64,000 nucleotides of DNA from JALHVH01 sp963773685 (GTDB lineage: Bacteria; Acidobacteriota; Aminicenantia; Aminicenantales; Saccharicenantaceae). Position 1 is the first letter of the stretch; the number at the start of each line of letters is the position of its first letter. Under the pieces are notes generated by a model that did no database searches, had not been told where the DNA came from, and saw only the letters and a list, made by a program, of their open reading frames with translations. The translations under genes and the position numbers were made by a program. Shown here in pieces: positions 41,151 through 49,458 of this stretch. The DNA lies in the NCBI GenBank assembly GCA_963773685.1, contig CAVZBY010000004.1, positions 62,001-126,000 on the forward strand, written 5' to 3'.

Positions 41151-42668
41151 TCAGCGTTGTTCCTGGAGCAGCGTCTTCATCACTTGAAGCGAGCCGTAGG
41201 CGTCGATGATCCCATGGCCGACGACGTCGTCGGGCTCGGTCAGATCGAGAATATCCAGTCGGGCGGCTTTCGTCAAGCTGAGCGCGACGAGACGGCAGTA
41301 CTCGCCGCGCTTCTCGAGGAGCTCGGGGGAAGGCGGCGCCGCGCCGCGGAGGAGCGCCACGACCCCGGCCGCCAGAGGCGCGGACAGGGACGTCCCCGCC
41401 ACGGCCATATCCTGCATTTCCTTGATATAGACGGGAACGGCCACGAAGACATCGGCCGAAGGGGTCGCGATGTCGATCTCGTCGTGGGGCACGGTGATCG
41501 GCCACGGCCTGACGGCGTCGCCTTCCTTGGCCACGCCGCCCGCCAGGATGACCTCTTTCTTCATGGCCTTGAAGATCTGATCTTCGAGATGCAGGCCGAA
41601 CTGGATGCGGGAAATGTTGCCGGCGGACGTGCAAAGGGGGACGTTTTCCCGGTAGGCGTACTTGGCGGCCTCCAGGAGGGGAAGCTCCGTGGCCGGCAGG
41701 GGCGCGCTCAGCGAGATGACCTGGGCGCCGTGATGAACGGCATAATAGATGCCGGCCGCGATGAATTCATAGACCCAGTAATCGTAGACCGGATCGTTCA
41801 TCGTGTCCCCGTCGTGGACCCGGATGGGCATGATCCTGCAGTCCGGGGCGACGGCCAGGAGGGCCGAGGAACAGCCCGTGCCGTGCATGCCCCAGTCGAT
41901 CATCGGAGGATTCTCGTCCGTCCACGGAGGCGTCGTCCGCCCCTGGAAGCTGAAGCCCGGGACGGTCCTGTCCTTGAACAGCGAATTGTAGGGATCGAGC
42001 CCCGAATCGATGACCGCGACCACCACCCCCGCTCCCTTGGACGTGGGCCAGCAGGGCCGGACGTTGAGCGCGTCGATGGCCCACTGCGACCCGTATTCGG
42101 GCTTCATCCTGTTGGTGAACCATTGTTCCTTGGGGATCTCGGGCCTGTCGTTCCGGCCGTTGAACCCGATCGATTGAAGGACGAGATCGAGCCGGGACTT
42201 CCCGCGGTTATGAGGGAGGGAGATCTCGAAATCGTACTGGCGGGTCTTGCGGAAGAGCGAGCCGACGAACCGGGCGGCGTATTCCTCGGCCAGCGCGACA
42301 AAGGCCTTGCGGAACTTCTCCAGGGACGCGGCGTCTCCGCGCTCCGCCCACTGCGTGAATTGGGGTTCGTCCTTCTGATAGGCATAGACCATCAGCCTCT
42401 CGAACAGGTAGGGGATCTCTTTCGGGCCGTTCAGGAGCCGGGTCCGCTCGGCGTCGCCCAGCTGGTCTTTCATCGGATGGTTCTGGAGGATCCTTCCGAC
42501 CGTTCCGTAGAACGAGCCTTTGGCCTCGGTGAAGATCGGATCCAGCTTCTTGTCGACCTCGGGAGAGGTCTGGGCCTGGGCGGGAGCGCCCAGGCCCCAG
42601 AGGACGGCGGCGAGCAACACGGCCCGGGCCAGGGAGATTCCTATGGTTCTCTGCATCTGTTGCCTCAT
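41151..42668 (-). CDS. S8 (subtilisin-like) protease with novel N-terminal helical domain
   Basis: A 505-residue exported serine protease. Signal peptide to about residue 32 (AAVLWGLGAPAQAQ). Residues about 48-138 are a helical domain (HPMKDQL, AYQKDEPQF, ARFVGSLFR) shared with the other S8 proteins of the window. The catalytic set is complete: Asp221 (AVIDSGLD), His262 (DWGMHGT), oxyanion Asn351 (TSAGN) and Ser427 (GTSLSAPLAAG). It is the only S8 member here with all four. It lies between the TonB receptor and the DUF362 gene, with 45 and 41 nt gaps, so probably in one operon. Confidence 0.9.
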   Translation of the reverse strand: MRQQMQRTIGISLARAVLLAAVLWGLGAPAQAQTSPEVDKKLDPIFTEAKGSFYGTVGRILQNHPMKDQLGDAERTRLLNGPKEIPYLFERLMVYAYQKDEPQFTQWAERGDAASLEKFRKAFVALAEEYAARFVGSLFRKTRQYDFEISLPHNRGKSRLDLVLQSIGFNGRNDRPEIPKEQWFTNRMKPEYGSQWAIDALNVRPCWPTSKGAGVVVAVIDSGLDPYNSLFKDRTVPGFSFQGRTTPPWTDENPPMIDWGMHGTGCSSALLAVAPDCRIMPIRVHDGDTMNDPVYDYWVYEFIAAGIYYAVHHGAQVISLSAPLPATELPLLEAAKYAYRENVPLCTSAGNISRIQFGLHLEDQIFKAMKKEVILAGGVAKEGDAVRPWPITVPHDEIDIATPSADVFVAVPVYIKEMQDMAVAGTSLSAPLAAGVVALLRGAAPPSPELLEKRGEYCRLVALSLTKAARLDILDLTEPDDVVGHGIIDAYGSLQVMKTLLQEQR

Positions 42669-42713
42669 GAGCGTTTGTATATCTCTCGGTCTCGGGCCGT
42701 GCTTATCCCCGCG

Positions 42714-44948
42714 TTACTTGAAATTGACTTCCACGCCGATCTGGGCCCAGCGGCGGGGATTCGGCGAGTCGCTCCTGTCCCAATACAACTGATTCGTCAG
42801 ATTGAAGATGTCGATGAAGAGTCCCAACCGGGTGTTTCCCGGGAGCTTGAAACCCTTGGAGATCCGGAAATCGACGATCCATTTCTTGTCGTGGGGATCG
42901 AACAGGGAAGCGGTATCCGGGTCCATGTTCCACCAGATCCAGCGGGCCCTGAGGTTGGCGAAGAAATCGCTCTTCTCGTCCTTGAACATCAAGCCCGCCT
43001 TGTGGGTCCTCGTGGGGATCCAGGTCAGGAGAACCGCCTCTTGGGCGGTCGTGTTCTCGTGCTTATTGTAATTGGTCCCGATATAGCCGGTGACTCCAAA
43101 GGGCGTCAGGACCCCGACCTCGGCCTCGTAGCCCTTCTTGAGGAACTTGGAGATGTTCCCCCACGTGAACCGGCCCTCGATGTCCGCGGGGACCCGTACG
43201 ATCCCGTCGGTCATCCGATGGTAATAGCCGGACAGCTTCAGATAGAGGAAGCGCAGCTCCTGGGTCTCGAAGCCGGCGCTGTAAGCCCAGGCCCGTTCCG
43301 GCTTGAGATCCGGATTCGGCAGGATCATGTCGAAATAAGAAACGCCCAGCGTGTACCATAGGTCGGGGACCTTGAAGGTCCGGGCCGCGTTGACCCGGAA
43401 AAGCGACGCCTTGAGGAAGTTGAACGTCGCCCCCACGGACGGGCTGAGCTGGTTTCCGAAAGAGCTGTCATGGTCGTAGCGGGCCCCCAGGTGAAGCCCC
43501 AGGTTCCCGATCCGGTATTCCATGTTGACGAACGGCGCGACCGAGTTCACGTAGATCACGGGCTGGCTGGCGATGTAGCTCGAAAAATCGGCCTTGATCC
43601 TGTAATAATCCAATCCCGAGATGACCGAGAGCGCCTCGGAGGGCCGATAGGACCCCTTGAGGGTGAATCCCATCTTCTGGTCGATGAATTTCGAGGTATC
43701 GACGACCCCGGCGGGCGGCTGATAGAGGGACCCGTCGAGGTACTCCGTCGAGCCGTTGAAATTCGACCGATGGAACTTGAGCTGGGTCTCGAGATTGAGC
43801 GCGGGGGTGACGTTGGTCGAGAACCTCATCGAAGCGACGTCCGTCGTCGCCCGGTAATTGGCTTGGTAGTTCCAATAATACGGGAAGTCGGGTCCGAGGA
43901 GGTCCGGCAGGTAGAGGAACGAGAGGGTCTGCGTGTCCATCTTGTTCCGGTTGTAAAGGAAATCGACGAACGTATCGTCGCTGAAGTCGTAGCTGAACTT
44001 GGTGAAGATGTTGTAGTTCTTCTCCTGGCCGCCCCTGACGAATCCGTCGTTCCGGGTCCCGCTGTAGCCCAGCATATAGCCGAACTTATCCACGTTCCCC
44101 AGGATATTGGCGGAATAGCCGAGGTTGTCGCCCTTGATGCCGAACGCGTTCCCGTTCTCGAAATCCATGGCGTTGAAACGGGAGTACGTGCTTTTGAGCG
44201 TGATCTGGGGCCGGGCCAGGTCCCGGGGCCGCTTCGTGATCACGTTGATGATGCCGCCCATGTTCGATCCCCAGACCGAGGACGAACCGCCCTTGACGAC
44301 CTCCACCTGGCTGATCATATCCTGGGGGTAGGAATTCAGCATGCTCCAGTTGTTGACGACCTCTCCGACATCGACGCCGTCCACCATCTTCCGGATATAG
44401 ACGTCTTCGTAGCCGTCGATGTACATGAACGTCCCCAGCGTCGTGTTCCCGCTCCCGGATTCCACGTCGACGCCGGGAATGTTGTTGAGCGCCTGGACGA
44501 TGTTGACCTGCGGCGTCTCGGCGAGCTTCTTCTCCGTCACGATCTCGATGTTCTGGGGGACCCACTGAAGGCTGACGGCTTCGCGGCGGGCCGTGACGGA
44601 GATCTCATGGGCGAACCCGATGCTCAGGGTGACATCGAGCTCCACCGTCTGCCCCGCCCCGATGACGACGTCCCTCCGGGTCTCCGGGATGAACCCGGCG
44701 AGCTCGAAAACGATCTTGTAGGTGCCCGGGGCGATGTTCGGAATGACGAACGTTCCCTCGGCCCCCGTGAGGGCGAACTTCTTGGTCCCGGCGACCGTCA
44801 CCCTGACCGTGGGTACGGCCAGCTTTTCATTCGCATCGATGACCTTTCCCTTGAGGACGCCGCCCTCCTGGGCCTGCAGGACGCCCGTCATCTGGAAAAG
44901 GACGATCCCCAGAAAGAGGATCCCAAGGACTCTGAGTGTTTTTGTCAT
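42714..44948 (-). CDS. TonB-dependent outer-membrane receptor
   Basis: A 744-residue receptor. Signal peptide LRVLGILFLGIVLFQMTGVLQA, then a carboxypeptidase-regulatory-like domain (GGVLKGKVIDA to YKIVFELAGF, about residues 30-110), a plug domain (VPQNIEIVTEKKLAETP, SVWGSNMGGIINVIT) and a 22-strand barrel of about 500 residues ending VEVNFK. No separate TonB box is obvious. It imports a large substrate, plausibly peptides, since the next genes encode an S8 protease and two unknown exported proteins. ATG at 44948 with GGAGGAGAG in front. Confidence 0.93.
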   Translation of the reverse strand: MTKTLRVLGILFLGIVLFQMTGVLQAQEGGVLKGKVIDANEKLAVPTVRVTVAGTKKFALTGAEGTFVIPNIAPGTYKIVFELAGFIPETRRDVVIGAGQTVELDVTLSIGFAHEISVTARREAVSLQWVPQNIEIVTEKKLAETPQVNIVQALNNIPGVDVESGSGNTTLGTFMYIDGYEDVYIRKMVDGVDVGEVVNNWSMLNSYPQDMISQVEVVKGGSSSVWGSNMGGIINVITKRPRDLARPQITLKSTYSRFNAMDFENGNAFGIKGDNLGYSANILGNVDKFGYMLGYSGTRNDGFVRGGQEKNYNIFTKFSYDFSDDTFVDFLYNRNKMDTQTLSFLYLPDLLGPDFPYYWNYQANYRATTDVASMRFSTNVTPALNLETQLKFHRSNFNGSTEYLDGSLYQPPAGVVDTSKFIDQKMGFTLKGSYRPSEALSVISGLDYYRIKADFSSYIASQPVIYVNSVAPFVNMEYRIGNLGLHLGARYDHDSSFGNQLSPSVGATFNFLKASLFRVNAARTFKVPDLWYTLGVSYFDMILPNPDLKPERAWAYSAGFETQELRFLYLKLSGYYHRMTDGIVRVPADIEGRFTWGNISKFLKKGYEAEVGVLTPFGVTGYIGTNYNKHENTTAQEAVLLTWIPTRTHKAGLMFKDEKSDFFANLRARWIWWNMDPDTASLFDPHDKKWIVDFRISKGFKLPGNTRLGLFIDIFNLTNQLYWDRSDSPNPRRWAQIGVEVNFK

Positions 44949-45010
44949 GCTCTCTCCTCCGCGGCGAGGGGATTTCGCGTCGGCGCGCAAAACAGGAATC
45001 TCGCCATTTT

Positions 45011-45016
45011 ATTATA
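45011..45016 (-). promoter_or_regulatory. -10 box for the TonB receptor gene
   Basis: A perfect TATAAT on the minus strand (45016-45011), about 62 nt before the ATG. No convincing -35 at 17 nt, so possibly activator-dependent. Confidence 0.35.
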
Positions 45017-45036
45017 GGACGACGAAAGGGTCGCGG

Positions 45037-45064
45037 TTGTACCATCCCCGATCCCTGGTAAAAT
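45037..45064 (+). promoter_or_regulatory. promoter of the M28 peptidase pair
   Basis: TTGTAC (45037-45042), 16-nt spacer, TAAAAT (45059-45064), leader of about 35 nt to the ATG at 45107 carrying AAGGAGAGA. Confidence 0.5.
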
Positions 45065-45106
45065 AGCCGGCGGGCGGACGTCCTTAAGGAGAGAGATGGA
45101 GGGCCC

Positions 45107-47326
45107 ATGAGAAGATCGTTCCGGAGATCCTCGCTTATCGGCTTGTTTGGCGCGGGCCTGGTCCTGGCCGGACCCCTCGGGGCGGCCGGGCGCCCGCCGG
45201 TTCTTCCGGAGGCCTGGCTGCGCCTCATCGGCGGGGAGGTCAGCGGCACCGCCGCCTTCAACAATCTGGCCGTCATCGCGACCTATCACCGGACGCTCGG
45301 CTCCGACCAGACCCACGAGATCCTGGAGAGGCTTCGGGAGAAGTGCCGCGACTACGGCCTGGGATCCGCCGAGATCCTGCGGGTGCCGGTGCGGACGGGA
45401 TTCGAGTTCTTCGGCCTGCAGAACTTCGACGGCCAGGTCCCGACCCGGGTGCGCGGGGCGGAGCTCCGCCTCGTCAAGCCCGCGGCCAGGCTCATCGCCA
45501 CGACGGAGAGCGCCCCGAGCGCCCTCATCCAGGGCAGCCGCTCGGCCGACCTCACGGCCCCGGTCGTCTGGATCGGCCCGGGGGCCGACCCGAAGAATTA
45601 TGAGGGAAAGGACGTCAAGGGGAAGATCGTCCTGGCCGGGAACGCCCTGCCCGAGGACGTCAAGGAAATGGCCATCCATCGCTATGGGGCCGCGGGCGTT
45701 CTCTTTTATTTCGACCGGCCGCACAACAGCGGCGACAACCAGGACGCCAACCTCGACATGTGGTGGTCCCCGTGGGGAAAGGACGGCCGGGACTCGACTT
45801 TCGGATTCTCCCTGTCCAATAATCAATACCGCTTCCTGAAGGGCCTGCTCGACCGGGGCGAGGAGGTCGTCGTCAGGGTCCGGATCGACGCCGAGATCAA
45901 GAGCGGCGACGAGGCCGTCTTCGAGACCCTCGACGCGGCCATCCCGGGCTCCGAGTATCCCGACGAGGAATTCCTGTTATGGGCGCATATCGACCATGCC
46001 TTGCCCGGGGCCGTGGACAACGCGAGCGGCTGCGCCGTCATCCTGGAGGTCGCCAGGACCCTGCAGGCGCTCATCGACAACGGGCTCGTCCCCCGGCCGC
46101 GGCGGACCATCCGCTTCCTCTGGCTGCCCCACGTCTCGGGCCTGTATATGTATCTTTCGAAGCATCCGGAAAAGATAGGCAGGATCCGCGGCGGGCTCTC
46201 CGTGGACAGCGTCGGGATCAGCCAGACCCTGTTCTCCAATTATTTCGCGCCCGGAAGACCGTCTCATTCCCTCCCGTCCTACTGGTCGGCCGTCCTCGAG
46301 AGCCTGGCCGGCGAGCTCGAGGAGCGGACGAACCGTAACTTGTTCGATTTCAGCAACCTGGACAATCTGTTCGCCCCCGAAGGAAGCCGCGATCAATTCC
46401 ATATGCGGGTCATCCCTTATAGCGGCTTCGGCGACGAGATGCAGAGCAACAACAACACCGTGGGCATTCCCACCATCACCTTCGGCTGTCTGCCCGTACC
46501 TCCGCGCCACAGCCAGGTCAATTTTCTCTCCTACATCGACCCCACGGGCCTGCATCGCACGGCCTATCTCGGGGCGGCGCTGGCGGCCGTATTCGGCTGG
46601 ACCGACGGCCGGAACGCCGGCCCGCTGATCGATGAGGTCTTCGCCGCCGGCCGGTCCAAGCTCATCGGAGAATCCAACCTGGCCCTGGCCGCCTTGACCC
46701 GGGCCGACGCGGGCACGATCGCGGCCGTCTTCAAACGAGGGCAGGACCTGCTCCGCTCGGGGTTGGAGAGAGAGCGGGCGATGCTCGAGTCGGTGAGGCC
46801 CCTCGTCCCCGGGGATGAGGCGGCCTCTCGGCTGATCGGCCTGCGCCTTCGGGAAGAAACGGACCTGGCCGGTTCCCTCTCCGCCCATCTCGGCGGGGAA
46901 TACCGGCGGCTCTGCCGGGAGCTGGGCTGTCAGCCGCGGCCGGCGGCGCTTTCGCCGGAGGAGAGGGAGCTTGACGGCCTCGTTCCGAAGCCGGTCCCCG
47001 GGGTCATGGGCACCTCGGCCTATTTCGGCAATTATTATGAAAAGGTCCTGGGCAAAGAGAAGCTCGGATCGTTCGGGCTCGCCCCGGACTTTTCTTATGG
47101 ACATCTGGGCTACACCGAGGCCCATAATTTCATCGACGGCCGCCGGAGCGTTCTCGGGATCTTCCGGGCCGTCGATTCCGAGCTCTGGAGCGAAGGATAC
47201 CCGGCGACGCACGCGATCGGTCTCCGGGAGGTCGCGAGCTACATGCGGATGTTGGAGGCGGCCGGGGTGATCACCCTCGAAAAGAGGGCCGCGAAGAATT
47301 CGAACCGGGAGGTCGGTCATGATTAA
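45107..47326 (+). CDS. M28-like exported peptidase, catalytic glutamate site altered
   Basis: A 739-residue protein. N-terminal signal (SLIGLFGAGLVLAGPLGA), PA-type insert domain (about residues 140-210, VVWIGPGADPKNYEGKDVKG), then the M28 fold. Metal ligands His294 (AHIDH) and Asp304 (VDNASG) are present. Where M28 enzymes have the catalytic Glu, this copy has His342 in WLPHVSG, while its downstream paralogue has Glu338 in WVPEVNG. This may be a pseudo-enzyme or an altered specificity form. C-terminal 150-residue tail ends in a winged-helix-like block (FIDGRRSVLGIF). Overlaps the paralogue by 8 nt. Confidence 0.82.
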   Translation: MRRSFRRSSLIGLFGAGLVLAGPLGAAGRPPVLPEAWLRLIGGEVSGTAAFNNLAVIATYHRTLGSDQTHEILERLREKCRDYGLGSAEILRVPVRTGFEFFGLQNFDGQVPTRVRGAELRLVKPAARLIATTESAPSALIQGSRSADLTAPVVWIGPGADPKNYEGKDVKGKIVLAGNALPEDVKEMAIHRYGAAGVLFYFDRPHNSGDNQDANLDMWWSPWGKDGRDSTFGFSLSNNQYRFLKGLLDRGEEVVVRVRIDAEIKSGDEAVFETLDAAIPGSEYPDEEFLLWAHIDHALPGAVDNASGCAVILEVARTLQALIDNGLVPRPRRTIRFLWLPHVSGLYMYLSKHPEKIGRIRGGLSVDSVGISQTLFSNYFAPGRPSHSLPSYWSAVLESLAGELEERTNRNLFDFSNLDNLFAPEGSRDQFHMRVIPYSGFGDEMQSNNNTVGIPTITFGCLPVPPRHSQVNFLSYIDPTGLHRTAYLGAALAAVFGWTDGRNAGPLIDEVFAAGRSKLIGESNLALAALTRADAGTIAAVFKRGQDLLRSGLERERAMLESVRPLVPGDEAASRLIGLRLREETDLAGSLSAHLGGEYRRLCRELGCQPRPAALSPEERELDGLVPKPVPGVMGTSAYFGNYYEKVLGKEKLGSFGLAPDFSYGHLGYTEAHNFIDGRRSVLGIFRAVDSELWSEGYPATHAIGLREVASYMRMLEAAGVITLEKRAAKNSNREVGHD

Positions 47327-49439
47327 AAAGGGAGCCGTCATCATCCTGCTCATCGGCCTGGTCGTGATCCTCAGGGGCGGGCCCGGGCCGGAGGACCCGG
47401 ACGTTCTCCCTTCCTTGAGCCCCGGCCGGGTCAAGGCCATCATCGACGGGGCCTCGGGAGAACGGGCCCTCAACGACATCCGGCGCCTGGCGCTCCTGCA
47501 TCGCTGGTTCGTGTCCCCGGGCTACGACGAGGCGGCGTCTTATGTCATGGCCGAAGCCCGGAAGATCGGGCTGGAGGGAGTCGGCCTGGAAACGTTTCCC
47601 GCCGACGGGAAGACCTATTACGCGACAAGCCTCAGCCTTCCCCGCTGGTCGGTGGAGAGCGCGGAGCTCCGGATGGTCGCTCCCGAGGCGAAACACCTCG
47701 TCTCCTGGGCGGAAATGCCGGTCGCCCTGGCCAGCAACAGCCGGTCGGCGGCCGTCGAAGCCGAGCTCATCGACGTCGGCGAAGGCGTCCGTCCCTCCGA
47801 CTATGAAGGAAAGGACGTCGCGGGCAAGCTCGTCCTGGCATCCTCGCCCCAGGGGAAAGGCCGGATCGACCTCGTCCACCGCCTGGCCGTCCTGGAACGC
47901 GGCGCGGCGGGAGTCGTTTCCTACCGCAGTTATTATCTCGACGATTTCCCGGACCTCGTCACCTGGGATCATCTCTACACCCTCGAGAAGAACGGGCGGA
48001 CGTCCACCTTCGGCTTCTGCGTCTCGAAACGCCTGGGCCGGGAGCTCCAAAGGCTTCTCGGCGATGGGCGGAAGGTCGTCCTGCGGGCCGATATCAAGGC
48101 CGAGCTCTCCCCCGGGGAATACGGGATCGTCGAAGGAGCGATCCCCGGAACGGACCTCTCCGGCCAGGAGGTCTGGTTCATCGCCCACCTCGACCACGCC
48201 AACCCCGGGGCCAACGACAACGCCAGCGGCAGTGCGGCCATCCTGGAGTGCGCCCGCGCCTATCAGGCCCTTATCCGGTCGGGGGCCCTGCCCAGGCCCC
48301 GGCGGACCCTGCGGTTCCTGTGGGTCCCGGAAGTCAACGGTACGTTCGCCTACCTCGTCTCCCGCCCGGAGCGCGTCCGAAAAGCCGTGGCCGTGATCAA
48401 CATGGACATGGTCGGCGAGGATCAGGCGCTTTGCGGGTCGACCTTCCAAGTGACGAGGACGCCCGACTCCGTGCCGTCGTTTCTCAACGACCTGCTATCG
48501 ATCGGCCTCGATCGGCTTCTCGGAAGCCCCCTTCTCCCCGGGCATGAAACGGAGGCCCCGTTCGCGATCACTTCTCCGGCCGGAACGCGCGGCCCTTGGA
48601 AAGCCGGGCTCGTGCCCTATTCGGGCGGGAGCGATCACGAGGTGTTCATGGGCGGCGGCCTTCAGGTCCCGGCCGCGATGTTCGGCAGCTGGCCGGACTA
48701 TTTCTATCACACGAACCAGGACACCCCCGACAAATGCGATCCGACGGCCCTTCGCCGGGCCGTCGTCCTGGGGATGATAGCGGCGGGTTCGATCGCCAAC
48801 ATGGACTCCGCGTCGGCCGTCGATTTCGCCGACCGGATGTATGCCAGGGCGGTCCAGCGGATGGGCCGGGACCTCGAAAAGGCCTTGATGACTCTCGAGG
48901 GGGGGAGGCCGGGAAGGGAAGACCTGAAGGAGGCGCTGAACCTCATCGACCGCGGATTCGACCGGGAGCGCGGGACGCTCTCATCTCTGATGATCCTTTT
49001 CCCCGGCGACAAGGACCTCGGGCCGGCGATCCGCCGGAAGATCGAGGCCCTCGGATCGGCGAGAGGATCGGGCGAGAGGGATGTCCGCGCCGCCTGCCTG
49101 GCGTTATGCGCCCGGCGGAAGGTCGAGCCCGCGCGGGCCCCGGCCGGCCTCACGCCGGAGGAAAAAGAGGCGGCGAGCCTCGTTCCCAGCCGCGTTCCGG
49201 GTTTTCCGGGACCTCTGGCGGACGATTATATCGCCCTTCGGCTCGAAACCCTGGGGATCGCCTATCGCAATCCTTTTTCCGAGGCGGCGGGGTTCGAAGT
49301 GGGCGCATTCATCGACGGCCGGCGCAGCGTGCTCGAGATCAGGAATGCCGTCAGCGCCGAGTGCGGTCCGGTGCGGCTCGACGACGTCCGGGACTATATC
49401 GAAAAGCTGGTCCGGGCGGGAGTGGTGGTACTGAAGTAG
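47319..49439 (+). CDS. M28-like exported aminopeptidase
   Basis: A 706-residue paralogue of the upstream gene with the same layout: signal anchor (GAVIILLIGLVVIL), PA-type domain, M28 core and C-terminal winged-helix-like segment FIDGRRSVLEIRNAVSAE. The zinc and catalytic residues look intact: AHLDHANPGANDNASG, Glu338 in WVPEVNG, NMDMVGE, and the C-terminal histidine in YHTNQDTPDK. M28 peptidases remove N-terminal amino acids from peptides. It probably acts in the periplasm or surface with the neighbouring S8 and S9 enzymes. Converges with the S9 gene. Confidence 0.87.
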   Translation: MIKKGAVIILLIGLVVILRGGPGPEDPDVLPSLSPGRVKAIIDGASGERALNDIRRLALLHRWFVSPGYDEAASYVMAEARKIGLEGVGLETFPADGKTYYATSLSLPRWSVESAELRMVAPEAKHLVSWAEMPVALASNSRSAAVEAELIDVGEGVRPSDYEGKDVAGKLVLASSPQGKGRIDLVHRLAVLERGAAGVVSYRSYYLDDFPDLVTWDHLYTLEKNGRTSTFGFCVSKRLGRELQRLLGDGRKVVLRADIKAELSPGEYGIVEGAIPGTDLSGQEVWFIAHLDHANPGANDNASGSAAILECARAYQALIRSGALPRPRRTLRFLWVPEVNGTFAYLVSRPERVRKAVAVINMDMVGEDQALCGSTFQVTRTPDSVPSFLNDLLSIGLDRLLGSPLLPGHETEAPFAITSPAGTRGPWKAGLVPYSGGSDHEVFMGGGLQVPAAMFGSWPDYFYHTNQDTPDKCDPTALRRAVVLGMIAAGSIANMDSASAVDFADRMYARAVQRMGRDLEKALMTLEGGRPGREDLKEALNLIDRGFDRERGTLSSLMILFPGDKDLGPAIRRKIEALGSARGSGERDVRAACLALCARRKVEPARAPAGLTPEEKEAASLVPSRVPGFPGPLADDYIALRLETLGIAYRNPFSEAAGFEVGAFIDGRRSVLEIRNAVSAECGPVRLDDVRDYIEKLVRAGVVVLK

Positions 49440-49458
49440 CCGGGCGTCCGGCCCGGGA

